64,000 nucleotides of DNA, taken from assembly GCF_014211915.1 (NCBI RefSeq), contig NZ_CP060039.1:2294001-2358000 (forward strand), given 5' to 3'. Under the pieces are notes generated by a model. It did not search any database. It was given only the letters and a program-made list of their open reading frames with translations, and was not told the DNA's origin. The position numbers and the translations under genes are program-made. The DNA is from Burkholderia cenocepacia. Lineage in GTDB: Bacteria; Pseudomonadota; Gammaproteobacteria; Burkholderiales; Burkholderiaceae. This document shows positions 36,956 to 47,159 of the stretch, piece by piece (within the stretch, counting starts at the first letter, position 1; each line of letters starts with the position of its first letter).

Positions 36956-38722
36956 ATGATGGTGTTCAGGAACCTGACGATTCGTGCGCGCATCGGTTTG
37001 ACGATGGCGTTTCTGGCGGTACTGCTGGGTGTCACCGGCGTGCTCGGTCTGTACGGGATGACGCGTGCGAACGATTCGACGCGCGAGATTTTCACGAACC
37101 AGATGCCGAGCGCGGTCAACGTGGCGATGGCGGAAATGTTCGCCGCGCGCGAGCGCCTCGCACTCGACCGTGCGGCGCTGCTGGCCGGCACGCCGGACTC
37201 GGCGGCGGCCATCGAGCGCAGCCGCGCGATGCGGGCACAATCGGACGCCTGGTGGCAGAAATACCTTGCGCTGCCGCGCGACGCCGACGAGGACCGGCTC
37301 GCACAGGACGTCGCCGCCCGGCGCAAGGTGCTGCAGGACAGTTGCGATGCGTTCGCGAGTGCGGTCGGGGCGGGCGATCACGACCGGATCGGCGGCGGCG
37401 CGAAGCAGCTTCAGGCGCGCTATACCGAACTCGCCACGGCCGGTGAAGCGCTGCGCAGCTTCCAGTTCACCAATGCGCAGGCGCGCTTCGATCAGGCGGA
37501 ATCGGTATTCGAGACGATGCGCGTGCTGTCGATCGTGGTGCTGCTGGCCGGGATCGGCGCAGCGGTGCTGTCGTGGCTGACGCTGAGCCGCGCGATCGGC
37601 CGCCCGATCGCCGACGCGCTGTCGCATTTCGACGCGATTGCCGCAGGCGACTTGCGCCGGCCGATCGTCGTCGACCGGCGCGACGAGATGGGCCAGATGC
37701 TGGAAGGCCTCGCGAGGATGCAGCGCGGGCTCGTCGACACGGTGCGCACCGTGCGCGGCGGCAGCGAGTCGATCGCGACCGCGGCCCGCCAGATCGCGGC
37801 CGGCAACACCGACCTGTCGTCGCGCACCGAGGAACAGGCTGCCGCGCTGCAGGAAACCGCGTCGAGCATGGAGCAACTGACGGGCACGGTGAAGCAGAAT
37901 GCCGACAATGCGCGCCAGGCAAGCTCGCTGGCCGCGAATGCGTCCGACATTGCAAACAAGGGCAATACGGTGGTCGGCCATGTGGTCGGCACGATGGGCG
38001 AAATCAACGACAGCTCGGCCAAAATCGCCGACATCATCGCGATCATCGAGGGAATCGCGTTCCAGACCAACATTCTTGCGCTGAATGCGGCCGTCGAAGC
38101 CGCGCGGGCGGGCGAGGAAGGCCGCGGCTTCGCGGTGGTCGCCGGCGAAGTGCGCAGCCTCGCGCAGCGTTCGTCGAGCGCGGCGAAGGAAATCAAGGCG
38201 CTGATCGACGCGTCGGTGGAGCGTATCCGGACGGGCTCGACGCTGGTCGACGAAGCCGGGCGCACGATGAGCGACGTGATCGGCGCGGTCCAGCGCGTGA
38301 CGGACATCATGGGCGAGATCGCGGCGGCGTCCGAGGAGCAGAGCAGCGGGATCGACCAGGTGGCGCGCGCGGTCGCGCAGATGGACGAGGTCACGCAGCA
38401 GAATGCCGCGCTCGTCGAGGAAGCCGCGGCCGCCGCGCAGTCGCTCGAGGAACAGGCGGCCCGCCTGCGCGAAACGGCGGCGGTATTCCAGCTCGACGAC
38501 GAAGCAGCACGCGCGGGCACCGTCGTTGCGGTGGCGCGTCATGCGCCGCGTGCGCCTTCCGCGCCGGCTGCGGCGCCCGCAGCACCGGCTGCCGCGCGCG
38601 TCGAACGCGACGCCGCGCCGAAACGCGCACCAGTTGCGACGCCGGCGCGCAAGCCCGCCGCCGTATCGGCCGCCCCCGCGCCGGTAGCCGCGACCGCCGG
38701 CGACGACTGGGAGACGTTCTGA
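36956..38722 (+). CDS. Methyl-accepting chemotaxis protein
   Basis: 588 residues: a first membrane helix (about 8-32), a periplasmic four-helix (4HB/TarH-type) domain to about 180, a second helix ([19 protein letters not shown]), a HAMP domain, then the signalling domain with the invariant tip [33 protein letters not shown]. After an Ala/Pro-rich linker it ends in DDWETF, which matches the WETF-type pentapeptide that tethers CheR and CheB. The ligand is unknown. Start is ATG 36956 or the adjacent ATG 36959. Confidence 0.94.
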   Translation: MMVFRNLTIRARIGLTMAFLAVLLGVTGVLGLYGMTRANDSTREIFTNQMPSAVNVAMAEMFAARERLALDRAALLAGTPDSAAAIERSRAMRAQSDAWWQKYLALPRDADEDRLAQDVAARRKVLQDSCDAFASAVGAGDHDRIGGGAKQLQARYTELATAGEALRSFQFTNAQARFDQAESVFETMRVLSIVVLLAGIGAAVLSWLTLSRAIGRPIADALSHFDAIAAGDLRRPIVVDRRDEMGQMLEGLARMQRGLVDTVRTVRGGSESIATAARQIAAGNTDLSSRTEEQAAALQETASSMEQLTGTVKQNADNARQASSLAANASDIANKGNTVVGHVVGTMGEINDSSAKIADIIAIIEGIAFQTNILALNAAVEAARAGEEGRGFAVVAGEVRSLAQRSSSAAKEIKALIDASVERIRTGSTLVDEAGRTMSDVIGAVQRVTDIMGEIAAASEEQSSGIDQVARAVAQMDEVTQQNAALVEEAAAAAQSLEEQAARLRETAAVFQLDDEAARAGTVVAVARHAPRAPSAPAAAPAAPAAARVERDAAPKRAPVATPARKPAAVSAAPAPVAATAGDDWETF

Positions 38723-38760
38723 TCCGCAGGCACTGCGTATCTATCCCCATTTGGTGACGA

Positions 38761-38792
38761 ACGACGCCCGCGATTAGCGGGCGTCGTCGTTT
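38761..38792 (+). terminator. Rho-independent terminator of the chemoreceptor gene
   Basis: ACGACGCCCGC and GCGGGCGTCGT around GATTA, followed by CGTTT. Confidence 0.8.
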
Positions 38793-39264
38793 CAGCGATG
38801 GACGAAATGTGACAGCGCGGACGATCGATCGTGCGTCGTCACCTGCGCCGCGCACCGACGCATACGCGGCGACGCTGCGTGCACGTCACGTTCCCGCGTT
38901 CGTCGTACGGGTATGTCCGTAAGGGACTGCGAAAAAAATTTGTAACGGTGCACGCGGCGTGTCATCGCACGCGACCGCTCGAACGTATAGGGATGAGGGG
39001 AGGAAGTGGCGACGTCGGAGGTGTCCAACGCACGAGACGTTTCGATGTTCGACGAGACGCGGCGGATGCAGTTTCTGCGGCTCGGGAGGTCGATTGTAAA
39101 ACGACGAAATGCGTTGTCCAAGCGGTGTTGTCGAGAATGACGAACTTCATACGAAGAGTTCGTGAAAAAAAATAAGAAAGGGTTTAGGATGAATTCGAAC
39201 GCGCTTGCTTCTGCGCAGTCATACGAAGGCAGGCACGTCTTCAGACTCAGGCGAGGGAGGTAGC
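38793..39264. other. Long upstream region of prkA
   Basis: About 470 bases without a protein-like frame, AT-richer towards 39160-39190. It should hold the prkA promoter. I looked for a sigma-54 GG-N10-GC element, since the E. coli homologues yeaGH use one, and did not find a convincing match. GGGAGG precedes the prkA start. Confidence 0.4.
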
Positions 39265-41187
39265 ATGGATATTTACAGCAGCTTCGCGAACCGCTTCGAA
39301 AAAACGCGAGAGGAAGAGCTCTCGCTGGAGGAGTATCTCGCGCTCTGCAAGAACGATCCATCCGCGTACGCGACGGCGGGTGAACGCATGCTGGAAGCAA
39401 TCGGGGAACCTGAACAGATCGATACCCGCAACGACCCGCGCCTGTCGCGGATCTTCGCGAACAAGGTCATCAAGGTATATCCGGCATTCCGTGAGTTCTA
39501 CGGAATGGAGGAGGTGATCGAGCAGGTGGTCGCATATTTCCGCCACGCTGCGCAAGGTCTTGAAGAGAAGAAGCAGATCCTCTATCTGCTGGGCCCGGTG
39601 GGCGGCGGCAAGTCGTCGATCGCCGAGCGCCTGAAGCAACTGATGGAGCGCGTGCCGTTCTATTCGCTGAAGGGCTCGCCCGTCAACGAATCGCCGCTCG
39701 GGCTGTTCGACTACGACGAGGATGGTCCGATCCTCGAGGAACAGTACGGCATTCCGCGCCGCTACCTGAAGAGCATCCTGAGTCCGTGGGCCGTCAAGCG
39801 CCTGCACGAATACAACGGCGACATCCGCCAGTTCCGCGTGGTGCGCCGCTTTCCGTCGATCCTGCGGCAGGTCGGCATCGCGAAGACGGAGCCGGGCGAC
39901 GAGAACAATCAGGACATCTCGTCGCTGGTCGGCAAGGTCGATATCCGCAAGCTCGAACAGTATGCGCAGGACGATGCCGACGCATACAGCTACTCGGGCG
40001 GCCTGTGCCTGGCGAACCAGGGCCTGCTCGAATTCGTCGAAATGTTCAAGGCGCCGATCAAGGTGCTGCACCCGCTGCTGACCGCCACGCAGGAAGGCAA
40101 CTTCAAGGGCACCGAAGGTTTCGGCGCGATTCCGTTCGACGGCGTGATTCTCGCGCACTCGAACGAGTCGGAGTGGAAGGCGTTCCGCAACAACCGCAAC
40201 AACGAGGCACTGCTCGACCGGATCTTCGTCGTGAAGGTGCCGTACTGCCTGCGCGTATCGGAAGAGATCAAGATCTACGAGAAACTGATCCGCAATTCGT
40301 CGCTCGCCGAGGCCGTGTGCGCGCCGGGCACGCTGAAGATGATGTCGCAGTTCTCGGTGCTGTCGCGTCTGCACGAGCCGGAGAATTCGAGCCTGTTCTC
40401 GAAGATGCAGGTGTACGACGGCGAAAACCTGAAGGACACCGATCCGAAGGCGAAGTCGTACCAGGAGTATCGCGACTACGCGGGCGTGGACGAAGGGATG
40501 ACCGGCGTGTCGACCCGCTTCGCGTTCAAGATCCTGTCGCGCGTGTTCAACTTCGATACGAGCGAGGTCGCGGCGAACCCTGTGCACCTGATGTACGTGC
40601 TCGAACAGCAGATCGAACGCGAGCAGTTCCCGCCGGAAACCGAGCAGAAGTACCTGTCGTTCGTGAAGGACGTGCTCGCGTCGCGGTACGCGGAGTTCAT
40701 CGGCAAGGAGATCCAGACCGCGTATCTCGAGTCGTATTCGGAATACGGGCAGAACATCTTCGATCGCTACGTCACGTATGCGGACTTCTGGATCCAGGAT
40801 CAGGAATTCCGCGATCACGATACCGGCGAGAGCTTCGATCGCGCCGCGCTGAACGCGGAGCTGGAGAAGATCGAGAAGCCGGCCGGAATCAGCAATCCGA
40901 AGGATTTCCGCAACGAGATCGTGAACTTCGTGTTGCGCGCACGGGCGGCGAACGCCGGCAAGAACCCCGTGTGGACGAGCTACGAGAAATTGCGGGTCGT
41001 GATCGAGAAGAAGATGTTCTCGAATACCGAGGAACTGTTGCCGGTCATTTCGTTCAACGCGAAGGGTTCGGCGGAGGAGCAGCGCAAGCATGAGGACTTT
41101 GTGAACCGGATGGTCGCGAAGGGCTATACGCCGAAGCAGGTGAGGCTCCTTTGCGACTGGTACCTGCGCGTGCGCAAGTCGTCATGA
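39265..41187 (+). CDS. prkA: PrkA-family serine protein kinase (YeaG)
   Basis: 640 residues, exactly the usual family length. N-terminal AAA-type domain with Walker A LLGPVGGGKSS (about 109-119) and motifs such as YSLKGSPVNESPLGLFD; the C-terminal region is the PrkA kinase-like domain. E. coli YeaG acts with YeaH in nitrogen starvation and stationary phase; B. subtilis PrkA influences sporulation and has been reported as an ATP-dependent protease. The next two genes are the YeaH and SpoVR partners that co-occur with it. Confidence 0.95.
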   Translation: MDIYSSFANRFEKTREEELSLEEYLALCKNDPSAYATAGERMLEAIGEPEQIDTRNDPRLSRIFANKVIKVYPAFREFYGMEEVIEQVVAYFRHAAQGLEEKKQILYLLGPVGGGKSSIAERLKQLMERVPFYSLKGSPVNESPLGLFDYDEDGPILEEQYGIPRRYLKSILSPWAVKRLHEYNGDIRQFRVVRRFPSILRQVGIAKTEPGDENNQDISSLVGKVDIRKLEQYAQDDADAYSYSGGLCLANQGLLEFVEMFKAPIKVLHPLLTATQEGNFKGTEGFGAIPFDGVILAHSNESEWKAFRNNRNNEALLDRIFVVKVPYCLRVSEEIKIYEKLIRNSSLAEAVCAPGTLKMMSQFSVLSRLHEPENSSLFSKMQVYDGENLKDTDPKAKSYQEYRDYAGVDEGMTGVSTRFAFKILSRVFNFDTSEVAANPVHLMYVLEQQIEREQFPPETEQKYLSFVKDVLASRYAEFIGKEIQTAYLESYSEYGQNIFDRYVTYADFWIQDQEFRDHDTGESFDRAALNAELEKIEKPAGISNPKDFRNEIVNFVLRARAANAGKNPVWTSYEKLRVVIEKKMFSNTEELLPVISFNAKGSAEEQRKHEDFVNRMVAKGYTPKQVRLLCDWYLRVRKSS

Positions 41188-41312
41188 CACGCGCGGTATC
41201 GCGCCCGTACGGCGAGTCCGTACGGGTGCTTTCAGAGGCGCCGCCCGCATGACGGCAGACGGCATGCGCGGCGAGTGCCCCGGCAGATCGACTTTCGAGC
41301 GGGAGACCGGGA

Positions 41313-42581
41313 GTGCTTCATCAAATCATCGACCGCAGGCTGGCCGGCAAGAACAAGAGCATCGCCAATCGCGAACGCTTTCTGCGTCGCGTCAAGAACT
41401 ACATTCGTCGTGCCGTGTCCGACGCGGTGCGCGACCGTAGCATCAAGGATATCCAGAGCACGCAGAGCATCACGATCCCGCGCAAGGACATCGCGGAGCC
41501 GAATTTCCGGCACGCGCCGGGCGGGCGTCGTGAGTACGTGCACCCCGGCAACGAGGACTACGTGCGCGGCGACAAGATCCCGCGCCCGCAGGGCGGCTCG
41601 GGCGGCGGCGGCAGTCAGGCGAGCAACGAGGGCGAAGGGCAGGACGACTTCGTGTTCGAGCTGTCGCGCGACGAGTTCATGCAGTATTTTTTCGACGATC
41701 TCGAACTGCCGCGCCTCGTGAAGACGCACCTGCTGACGGTGCCGAGCTGGAAGAACGTGCGCGCGGGCTGGTCGGCGGAAGGCACGCCGAACAACATCGA
41801 CGTCGTACGTTCGCTGCGCAGCGCGCTCGGCCGGCGCATCGCGCTCGGCTCGCCGCTCGTCAACGAGCTGCGCGAGCTCGAGGCCCAGCTCGAAGCGCTG
41901 AAGAGCGACCCCGAGGACCGCCGCGCGGAAATCGCGACGCTCGAGGCCGAGATTCATCACCTGAAAGGGCGTATCTGGCGGATTCCGTTCATCGATCCGT
42001 TCGACCTGCGCTACATCAACCGCGTGAAGCAGCCGCAACCGTCGAGCCAGGCCGTGATGTTCTGCCTGATGGACGTGTCGGGCTCGATGGACGAGCAGCG
42101 CAAGGACCTCGCGAAGCGCTTCTTCATCCTGCTTTACCTGTTCCTCAAGCGCAACTACGAGCGCATCGAAGTGGTGTTCATTCGCCACCACACGCGGGCC
42201 GAGGAAGTCGACGAGGACACCTTCTTCCATTCGACCGAAAGCGGCGGCACGGTGGTGTCGAGCGCGCTCGAACTGATGCGCAAGGTGATGGACGAGCGCT
42301 ACTCGCCGACCGAGTGGAACATCTACGGCGCGCAGGCGTCCGACGGCGACAACTGGACTGACGATTCGCCCAAGTGTCGCAAAATCCTGGAAGAGGATAT
42401 CCTCACCAAGACGCGTTACTTCGCGTATATCCAGGTCGCGCCGGAAGAGCAGAATCTGTGGCTGGAATACGCGCAACTGGCCTTGTCGCAACCGCATCTC
42501 GCGATGAAAAAAGTGGAATCGGCTGCGGACATTTACCCGGTGTTTCGCGAATTGTTCGAAAAGCAGGTGGAAATGTCATGA
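41313..42581 (+). CDS. YeaH/DUF444 protein, von Willebrand A-like
   Basis: 422 residues from GTG 41313. After a basic N-terminus and a Gly/Ser linker (GGSGGGGSQ, about 94-102), the C-terminal half holds a VWA-type fold with the metal site DVSGS at 254-258. Also typical are FIRHHTRAEEVDEDTFF and GGTVVSSALELM. YeaH is the binding partner of the PrkA kinase. Its TGA overlaps the longest SpoVR start by four bases. Confidence 0.93.
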   Translation: MLHQIIDRRLAGKNKSIANRERFLRRVKNYIRRAVSDAVRDRSIKDIQSTQSITIPRKDIAEPNFRHAPGGRREYVHPGNEDYVRGDKIPRPQGGSGGGGSQASNEGEGQDDFVFELSRDEFMQYFFDDLELPRLVKTHLLTVPSWKNVRAGWSAEGTPNNIDVVRSLRSALGRRIALGSPLVNELRELEAQLEALKSDPEDRRAEIATLEAEIHHLKGRIWRIPFIDPFDLRYINRVKQPQPSSQAVMFCLMDVSGSMDEQRKDLAKRFFILLYLFLKRNYERIEVVFIRHHTRAEEVDEDTFFHSTESGGTVVSSALELMRKVMDERYSPTEWNIYGAQASDGDNWTDDSPKCRKILEEDILTKTRYFAYIQVAPEEQNLWLEYAQLALSQPHLAMKKVESAADIYPVFRELFEKQVEMS

Positions 42582-44254
42582 CGACCCGCCATCTGCACAA
42601 CGAGTCGCGCGGCTACGCGCCGCGCCCTTCCGGCGACGACACGGCCGGCCCTGCCGCACCGCAGCAACGCGGGCAGGCCGAACCGCCGCCGGCCGCCGAC
42701 TTGCCCGGTTCCGGGCAAAAGGAAGCGCGTATGAACGTTGCCGAACGCAAGCCGTTGCCGTGCCCGTCCGACTGGACGTTCGAATTGCTCGAGGAATACG
42801 ACACGCACATCTCGCAGGTCGCCGAACAATACGAGCTCGACATCTACCCGATCCAGCTCGAACTGATCAGCGCCGAGCAGATGATGGATGCGTATGCGTC
42901 GGTCGGGATGCCCGTCAACTACCGTCACTGGTCGTTCGGCAAGCACTTTCTCGCGACCGAGAAGAGCTATCGTCGCGGCCAGATGGGCCTGGCCTACGAA
43001 ATCGTCATCAATTCGAATCCGTGCATCGCGTATCTGATGGAAGAGAACACGATGACGATGCAGGCGCTCGTCATCGCACACGCGGCGTACGGGCACAACT
43101 CGTTCTTCAAGGGCAACTACCTGTTCCGGCTGTGGACCGACGCGCACGCGATCATTGACTACCTCGTGTACGCGAAGAACTACGTCGCGGAATGCGAGGA
43201 GCGCTACGGCCTCGATCGCGTCGAGGAACTGCTCGACTCGTGCCATGCGTTGATGAACTACGGCGTCGACCGCTACAAGCGGCCGCAGAAACCGTCGCTG
43301 TCGAAGGAAGCGGCGCTGCGGCGCGAGCGTGAGGCGTACCTGCAATCGCAGGTGAACGAACTGTGGCGCACGCTGCCGGGCAAGAAGCCCGAGTTGACGG
43401 AGGAGCAGGACGACCGCTATCCGTCCGAGCCGCAGGAGAACCTGCTGTATTTCGCGGAGAAGAATGCGCCGCTGCTCGAACCGTGGGAGCGGGAAGTGAT
43501 CCGCATCGTGCGCAAGATCGGCCAGTATTTCTATCCGCAGCGGCAGACGCAGGTGATGAACGAAGGCTGGGCGACGTTCTGGCACTACACGCTGCTCAAT
43601 ACGCTGTACAACCAGGGGAAGCTGGAAGACGGCTTCATGATGGAGTTCCTGCACTCGCACAGCAACGTGGTCTACCAGCCGCCCGTCACGAAGCCGTATT
43701 ACAGCGGGATCAACCCGTATGCGCTCGGTTTCTCGATGATGAGCGACATCCGAAGGATCTGCGAAGCGCCGACGGAGGAGGACTACAAGTGGTTTCCGGA
43801 GATCGCGGGCACGCCGTGGCTGCCGGCGATGCACTACGCGATGCGCAACTTCAAGGACGAGAGCTTCATCGCGCAGTACCTGTCGCCGAACCTGATTCGC
43901 GAGATGCGGCTCTTCTCGGTGCTCGACGACGACATGCGCGATTCGCTCGAGGTATCGGCGATCCACGACGATTCCGGCTACCAGTACGTGCGGCAGGCGT
44001 TGTCGCGGCAGTACGACATCCATCACCGCGAGCCGAACATCCAGGTGTGGGCCGTCAACACGCGCGGCGACCGCAGTCTCACGCTGCGCCACTTCATGAC
44101 CGACAACCGCCACCTGTCGAACGACAGCGAGGAAGTGCTCAAGCACATGGCGCGGCTCTGGCAGTTCGACGTGTACCTGGAAAGCGTCGACGAGGCCGGC
44201 ACCGTGCGCAAGCGCTACGAGTGCCGCTACGTGCCGCCCGAAGTGCGCTTGTGA
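42578..44254 (+). CDS. SpoVR-family protein (YcgB-like)
   Basis: The longest frame starts at ATG 42578, overlapping the YeaH stop and preceded by AGGTGG; it gives 558 residues. A second ATG at 42731 has a strong AAAGGAAG and gives 507 residues, close to E. coli YcgB. The extra 51 residues are Pro/Ala/Gly-rich, so the shorter form may be the main product. Family motifs include HWSFGKHFLATEKSYRRGQMG, NEGWATFWHY and HSNVVYQP. SpoVR is needed for B. subtilis spore cortex; in non-sporulating bacteria its role with PrkA/YeaH is unclear. Confidence 0.92.
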   Translation: MTTRHLHNESRGYAPRPSGDDTAGPAAPQQRGQAEPPPAADLPGSGQKEARMNVAERKPLPCPSDWTFELLEEYDTHISQVAEQYELDIYPIQLELISAEQMMDAYASVGMPVNYRHWSFGKHFLATEKSYRRGQMGLAYEIVINSNPCIAYLMEENTMTMQALVIAHAAYGHNSFFKGNYLFRLWTDAHAIIDYLVYAKNYVAECEERYGLDRVEELLDSCHALMNYGVDRYKRPQKPSLSKEAALRREREAYLQSQVNELWRTLPGKKPELTEEQDDRYPSEPQENLLYFAEKNAPLLEPWEREVIRIVRKIGQYFYPQRQTQVMNEGWATFWHYTLLNTLYNQGKLEDGFMMEFLHSHSNVVYQPPVTKPYYSGINPYALGFSMMSDIRRICEAPTEEDYKWFPEIAGTPWLPAMHYAMRNFKDESFIAQYLSPNLIREMRLFSVLDDDMRDSLEVSAIHDDSGYQYVRQALSRQYDIHHREPNIQVWAVNTRGDRSLTLRHFMTDNRHLSNDSEEVLKHMARLWQFDVYLESVDEAGTVRKRYECRYVPPEVRL

Positions 44255-44283
44255 TCGCCGCACGCCGGAAATGTTTGCATCGG

Positions 44284-44308
44284 ACGCCAGCCTGCGGGCT
44301 GGCGTTTT
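44284..44308 (+). terminator. Rho-independent terminator of the prkA-yeaH-spoVR operon
   Basis: ACGCCAGCC and GGCTGGCGT arms around a short loop, followed by TTTT. Confidence 0.82.
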
Positions 44309-44488
44309 CATATGACGAACGCGCGCCGGGAGAAAAATTTTCTACATCGGGACGAACCCGGAGCGCTTGTTACTTTACATTTCGCTAAAATCCCGTAGCG
44401 CCGTGCGCCGGAACCGGTGCCACGTGCGACCGCACGCGGCGGCCCCGGCCGTCTCGCCCAGAAAGCACTAAAAGGAACAGACCAACCC

Positions 44489-45793
44489 ATGGACGTCCAG
44501 ACCGACCAAGCTGCGCTGTCCGCGCATGACACCCGGCGGCGCGTGTTCGCCATCGTCGGCGCCTCATCGGGCAACCTCGTCGAGTGGTTCGACTTCTACA
44601 TCTACTCGTTCTGCGCGCTGTACTTCGCGCCGGCATTCTTCCCGAGCGGCAACACGACGACGCAGCTGCTGAACACGGCCGGCGTGTTCGCGGCCGGCTT
44701 CCTGATGCGTCCGATCGGCGGCTGGCTGTTCGGACGCATTGCCGACCGTCACGGCCGTCGCGCGGCGATGATGATCTCGGTGCTGATGATGTGCGGCGGG
44801 TCGCTCGTGATCGCGGTGCTGCCGACCTATGCGCAGATCGGTGCGCTCGCGCCGGCGCTGCTGCTGGTCGCGCGCCTGTTCCAGGGCCTGTCGGTGGGCG
44901 GCGAATACGGGACGAGCGCGACCTACATGAGTGAAGTGGCGCTGAAGGGCCGTCGCGGCTTCTTCGCGTCGTTCCAGTACGTGACGCTGATCGGCGGCCA
45001 GCTGTGCGCGCTGCTGGTGCTCGTGATCCTGCAGCAGACGCTGTCGGCCGGCGAACTGAAAGCGTGGGGCTGGCGCATTCCGTTCGTGGTCGGCGCGGCG
45101 GCCGCGCTGATTTCGCTGTACCTGCGCAAATCGCTCGACGAGACGTCGACGAGCGCATCGCGCGACAAGAAGGACGCCGGCACGATCCGCGGCGTGTGGC
45201 AGCACAAGGGCGCGTTCTTCACGGTGGTCGGCTTCACGGCCGGCGGCTCGCTGATCTTCTACACGTTCACGACGTACATGCAGAAGTACCTCGTGAACAC
45301 CGCCGGCATGCACGCGAAGACGGCCAGCAACGTGATGACCGTCGCGCTGCTCGTCTACATGCTGATGCAGCCGGTGTTCGGCGCGCTGTCGGACAAGATC
45401 GGCCGCCGCACGTCGATGATCCTGTTCGGTTCGTTCGCGGTGATCGGCACGGTGCCGCTGATGCATGCGCTGAAGGGCGTGACGAGCCCGGTGGCCGCGT
45501 TCGTGCTGATCACGGTTGCGCTGGCGATCGTCAGCTTCTACACGTCGATCAGCGGCCTGATCAAGGCCGAGATGTTCCCGCCGGAAGTGCGCGCGATGGG
45601 CGTGGGCCTGTCGTATGCGGTCGCGAACGCGATCTTCGGCGGCTCGGCCGAGTACGTCGCGCTGTGGTTCAAGTCGATCGGCAGCGAGGAAACCTTCTAC
45701 TGGTACGTGACCGTGCTGTGCGCGATCTCGTTGATCGTGTCGTGGCGGATGCGCGATCCGAGCAAGGAAGGGTACCTGCGCCACGAGCCGTGA
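44489..45793 (+). CDS. MHS-family MFS transporter, KgtP-like (alpha-ketoglutarate permease type)
   Basis: 434 residues from ATG 44489, about 12 membrane helices. MHS signatures: [62 protein letters not shown], and [15 protein letters not shown]. The N-terminal [13 protein letters not shown] and the [13 protein letters not shown] loop are closest to KgtP. Likely a proton symporter for a dicarboxylate such as 2-oxoglutarate. AAAAGGA lies 11 bases before the start. Confidence 0.9.
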   Translation: MDVQTDQAALSAHDTRRRVFAIVGASSGNLVEWFDFYIYSFCALYFAPAFFPSGNTTTQLLNTAGVFAAGFLMRPIGGWLFGRIADRHGRRAAMMISVLMMCGGSLVIAVLPTYAQIGALAPALLLVARLFQGLSVGGEYGTSATYMSEVALKGRRGFFASFQYVTLIGGQLCALLVLVILQQTLSAGELKAWGWRIPFVVGAAAALISLYLRKSLDETSTSASRDKKDAGTIRGVWQHKGAFFTVVGFTAGGSLIFYTFTTYMQKYLVNTAGMHAKTASNVMTVALLVYMLMQPVFGALSDKIGRRTSMILFGSFAVIGTVPLMHALKGVTSPVAAFVLITVALAIVSFYTSISGLIKAEMFPPEVRAMGVGLSYAVANAIFGGSAEYVALWFKSIGSEETFYWYVTVLCAISLIVSWRMRDPSKEGYLRHEP

Positions 45794-45827
45794 TCGGCCG
45801 CGCGTGGCGCGTACTCGCATCATGACG

Positions 45828-45858
45828 AACGTCCCGCCGGTTGGCGGGACGTTTTTTT
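45828..45858 (+). terminator. Rho-independent terminator of the MHS transporter gene
   Basis: AACGTCCCGCC and GGCGGGACGTT around a short loop, followed by seven T in all. Confidence 0.88.
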
Positions 45859-45929
45859 GCGGCGTGCGATGACGTGCGCGGCGGCATCCATTGTTCGACC
45901 CGCGAAGTGCCGGCATGAGCGCGCCGCGT

Positions 45930-45941
45930 CATATCGATATG
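45930..45941. promoter_or_regulatory. 12-base palindrome upstream of the small RNA promoter
   Basis: CATATCGATATG, ending 12 bases before the -35 of the candidate small RNA. Possible operator. Confidence 0.4.
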
Positions 45942-45953
45942 GAAATCGATTCG

Positions 45954-45982
45954 TTGTCCGTGGCGGGCGATTTCCTTAATCT
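45954..45982 (+). promoter_or_regulatory. Sigma-70 type promoter of candidate small RNA
   Basis: TTGTCC (45954-45959), 17-base spacer, TAATCT (45977-45982). Predicted transcription start near 45989. Confidence 0.5.
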
Positions 45983-45988
45983 GACTGC

Positions 45989-46053
45989 GTAGTTCGTGTG
46001 ACACCTCCTTGACTGGGATTCGCGCCCGCTGCTTGCAGCGGGCGTCTTTTTTT
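45989..46053 (+). ncRNA. Candidate small RNA with anti-Shine-Dalgarno segment
   Basis: About 65 nt from a predicted start to a perfect terminator: CGCCCGCTGC/GCAGCGGGCG arms at 46023-46044, then TC and seven T (46047-46053). The unpaired 5' part contains CACCTCCTTGA at 46002-46012, matching the 3' end of 16S rRNA and therefore complementary to ribosome binding sites. A promoter sits at the right distance and no protein-coding frame is present. The long U tail fits an Hfq-bound RNA. Not a known named RNA to me. Confidence 0.55.
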
Positions 46054-46249
46054 GCGCGGCGACAATGCGTGCCCGCAGCCCGCCTGCCTCATCACGAAAC
46101 CCGCAGAGCAAAGCACCATTTGTTGGTTCGGATTCGCCGCACGCGCTGATACGTTAGCGGCTTCGCGGCGACACACTCCGTCGCGATGTTCTTCGAACCG
46201 TGCCGCCGCGCGATCCGCGGCGACCTCCATAACAAATCAGGTCGTGCTC

Positions 46250-47065
46250 ATGAAAATCAACACGCTCGCTACGTGGCTCGTCGGGGTCGCGCTCGTTACC
46301 GCAGGCACCGTCGCCCATGCGGACCGTCTCGACGACATCAAGAAGGCCGGGGTGCTGCGCGTCGCGACGTTCGACAGCAATCCGCCGTTCGGTTATGTCG
46401 ACGCGAAAAGCAACCACATCGTCGGTCTCGACGTCGATTACGCGAAAGCGCTCGCCGACAAGCTCGGCGTGAAGCTGCAGCTGCAACCGACCAACCCCGC
46501 GAACCGTATCCCGTTCCTGACCTCCGGCAAGGTCGACCTCGTGCTCGCGAACTTCACGATCACCGACGAGCGCGCGAAACAGGTCGACTTCAGCATCCCG
46601 TATTTCTCGTCGGGCCAGCAATTTCTCGCGAAGAAGGGCGTGCTGAAATCGGCCGACCAGCTGAACGGCCTGCGCGTCGGTGCGGACAAGGGCACGACCA
46701 ACGAGATCACGCTGCGCGAGAAATTCCCGAAGGCGACGATCGTCGCGTACGACGACACGCCGTTCGCGTTCGCCGCGCTGCGCGCCGGCAACGTGCAGGC
46801 CATCACGCAGGACGGCCCGAAGCTGATCGGCCTGCTCGCGAACGTGCCCGACAAGCAGAACTACGAGATCCCGGCGTTCACGATCTCGAACGACTACATG
46901 GGCGTCGGTGTGCCGAAGGGCGAGACGCGCCTGCTCGGCTTCGTCAACGACACGCTGAAGGGGCTCGAGGCGAACGGCCGCGCGACGCAGATCTACGACG
47001 CATGGTTCGGGCCGACGACGAAAACGCCGCTCACGCGCATTTTCCGGATCGGCGACAAGACCTGA
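46250..47065 (+). CDS. Amino-acid ABC transporter periplasmic binding protein
   Basis: 271 residues with a signal peptide cleaved near VAHAD. SBP family 3 pattern: RLDDIKKAGVLRVATFDSNPPFGYVDAKS, LDVDYAKALADKLGV, DLVLANFTITDERAKQVDFSIPYF and LRVGADKGTTNEITLREKFP. It most resembles glutamate/aspartate or cysteine binding proteins; the ligand is not certain. It is followed by two permease genes. Confidence 0.9.
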   Translation: MKINTLATWLVGVALVTAGTVAHADRLDDIKKAGVLRVATFDSNPPFGYVDAKSNHIVGLDVDYAKALADKLGVKLQLQPTNPANRIPFLTSGKVDLVLANFTITDERAKQVDFSIPYFSSGQQFLAKKGVLKSADQLNGLRVGADKGTTNEITLREKFPKATIVAYDDTPFAFAALRAGNVQAITQDGPKLIGLLANVPDKQNYEIPAFTISNDYMGVGVPKGETRLLGFVNDTLKGLEANGRATQIYDAWFGPTTKTPLTRIFRIGDKT

Positions 47066-47159
47066 TCGCTGCCGCACGCGCGCCGCGTTTGGCCGGGACT
47101 TCGGCCGCGCGGCGCTTTTCGTTTTCATCCGACCGCGCGCGTCGTGCGCGCTCCTCAGC

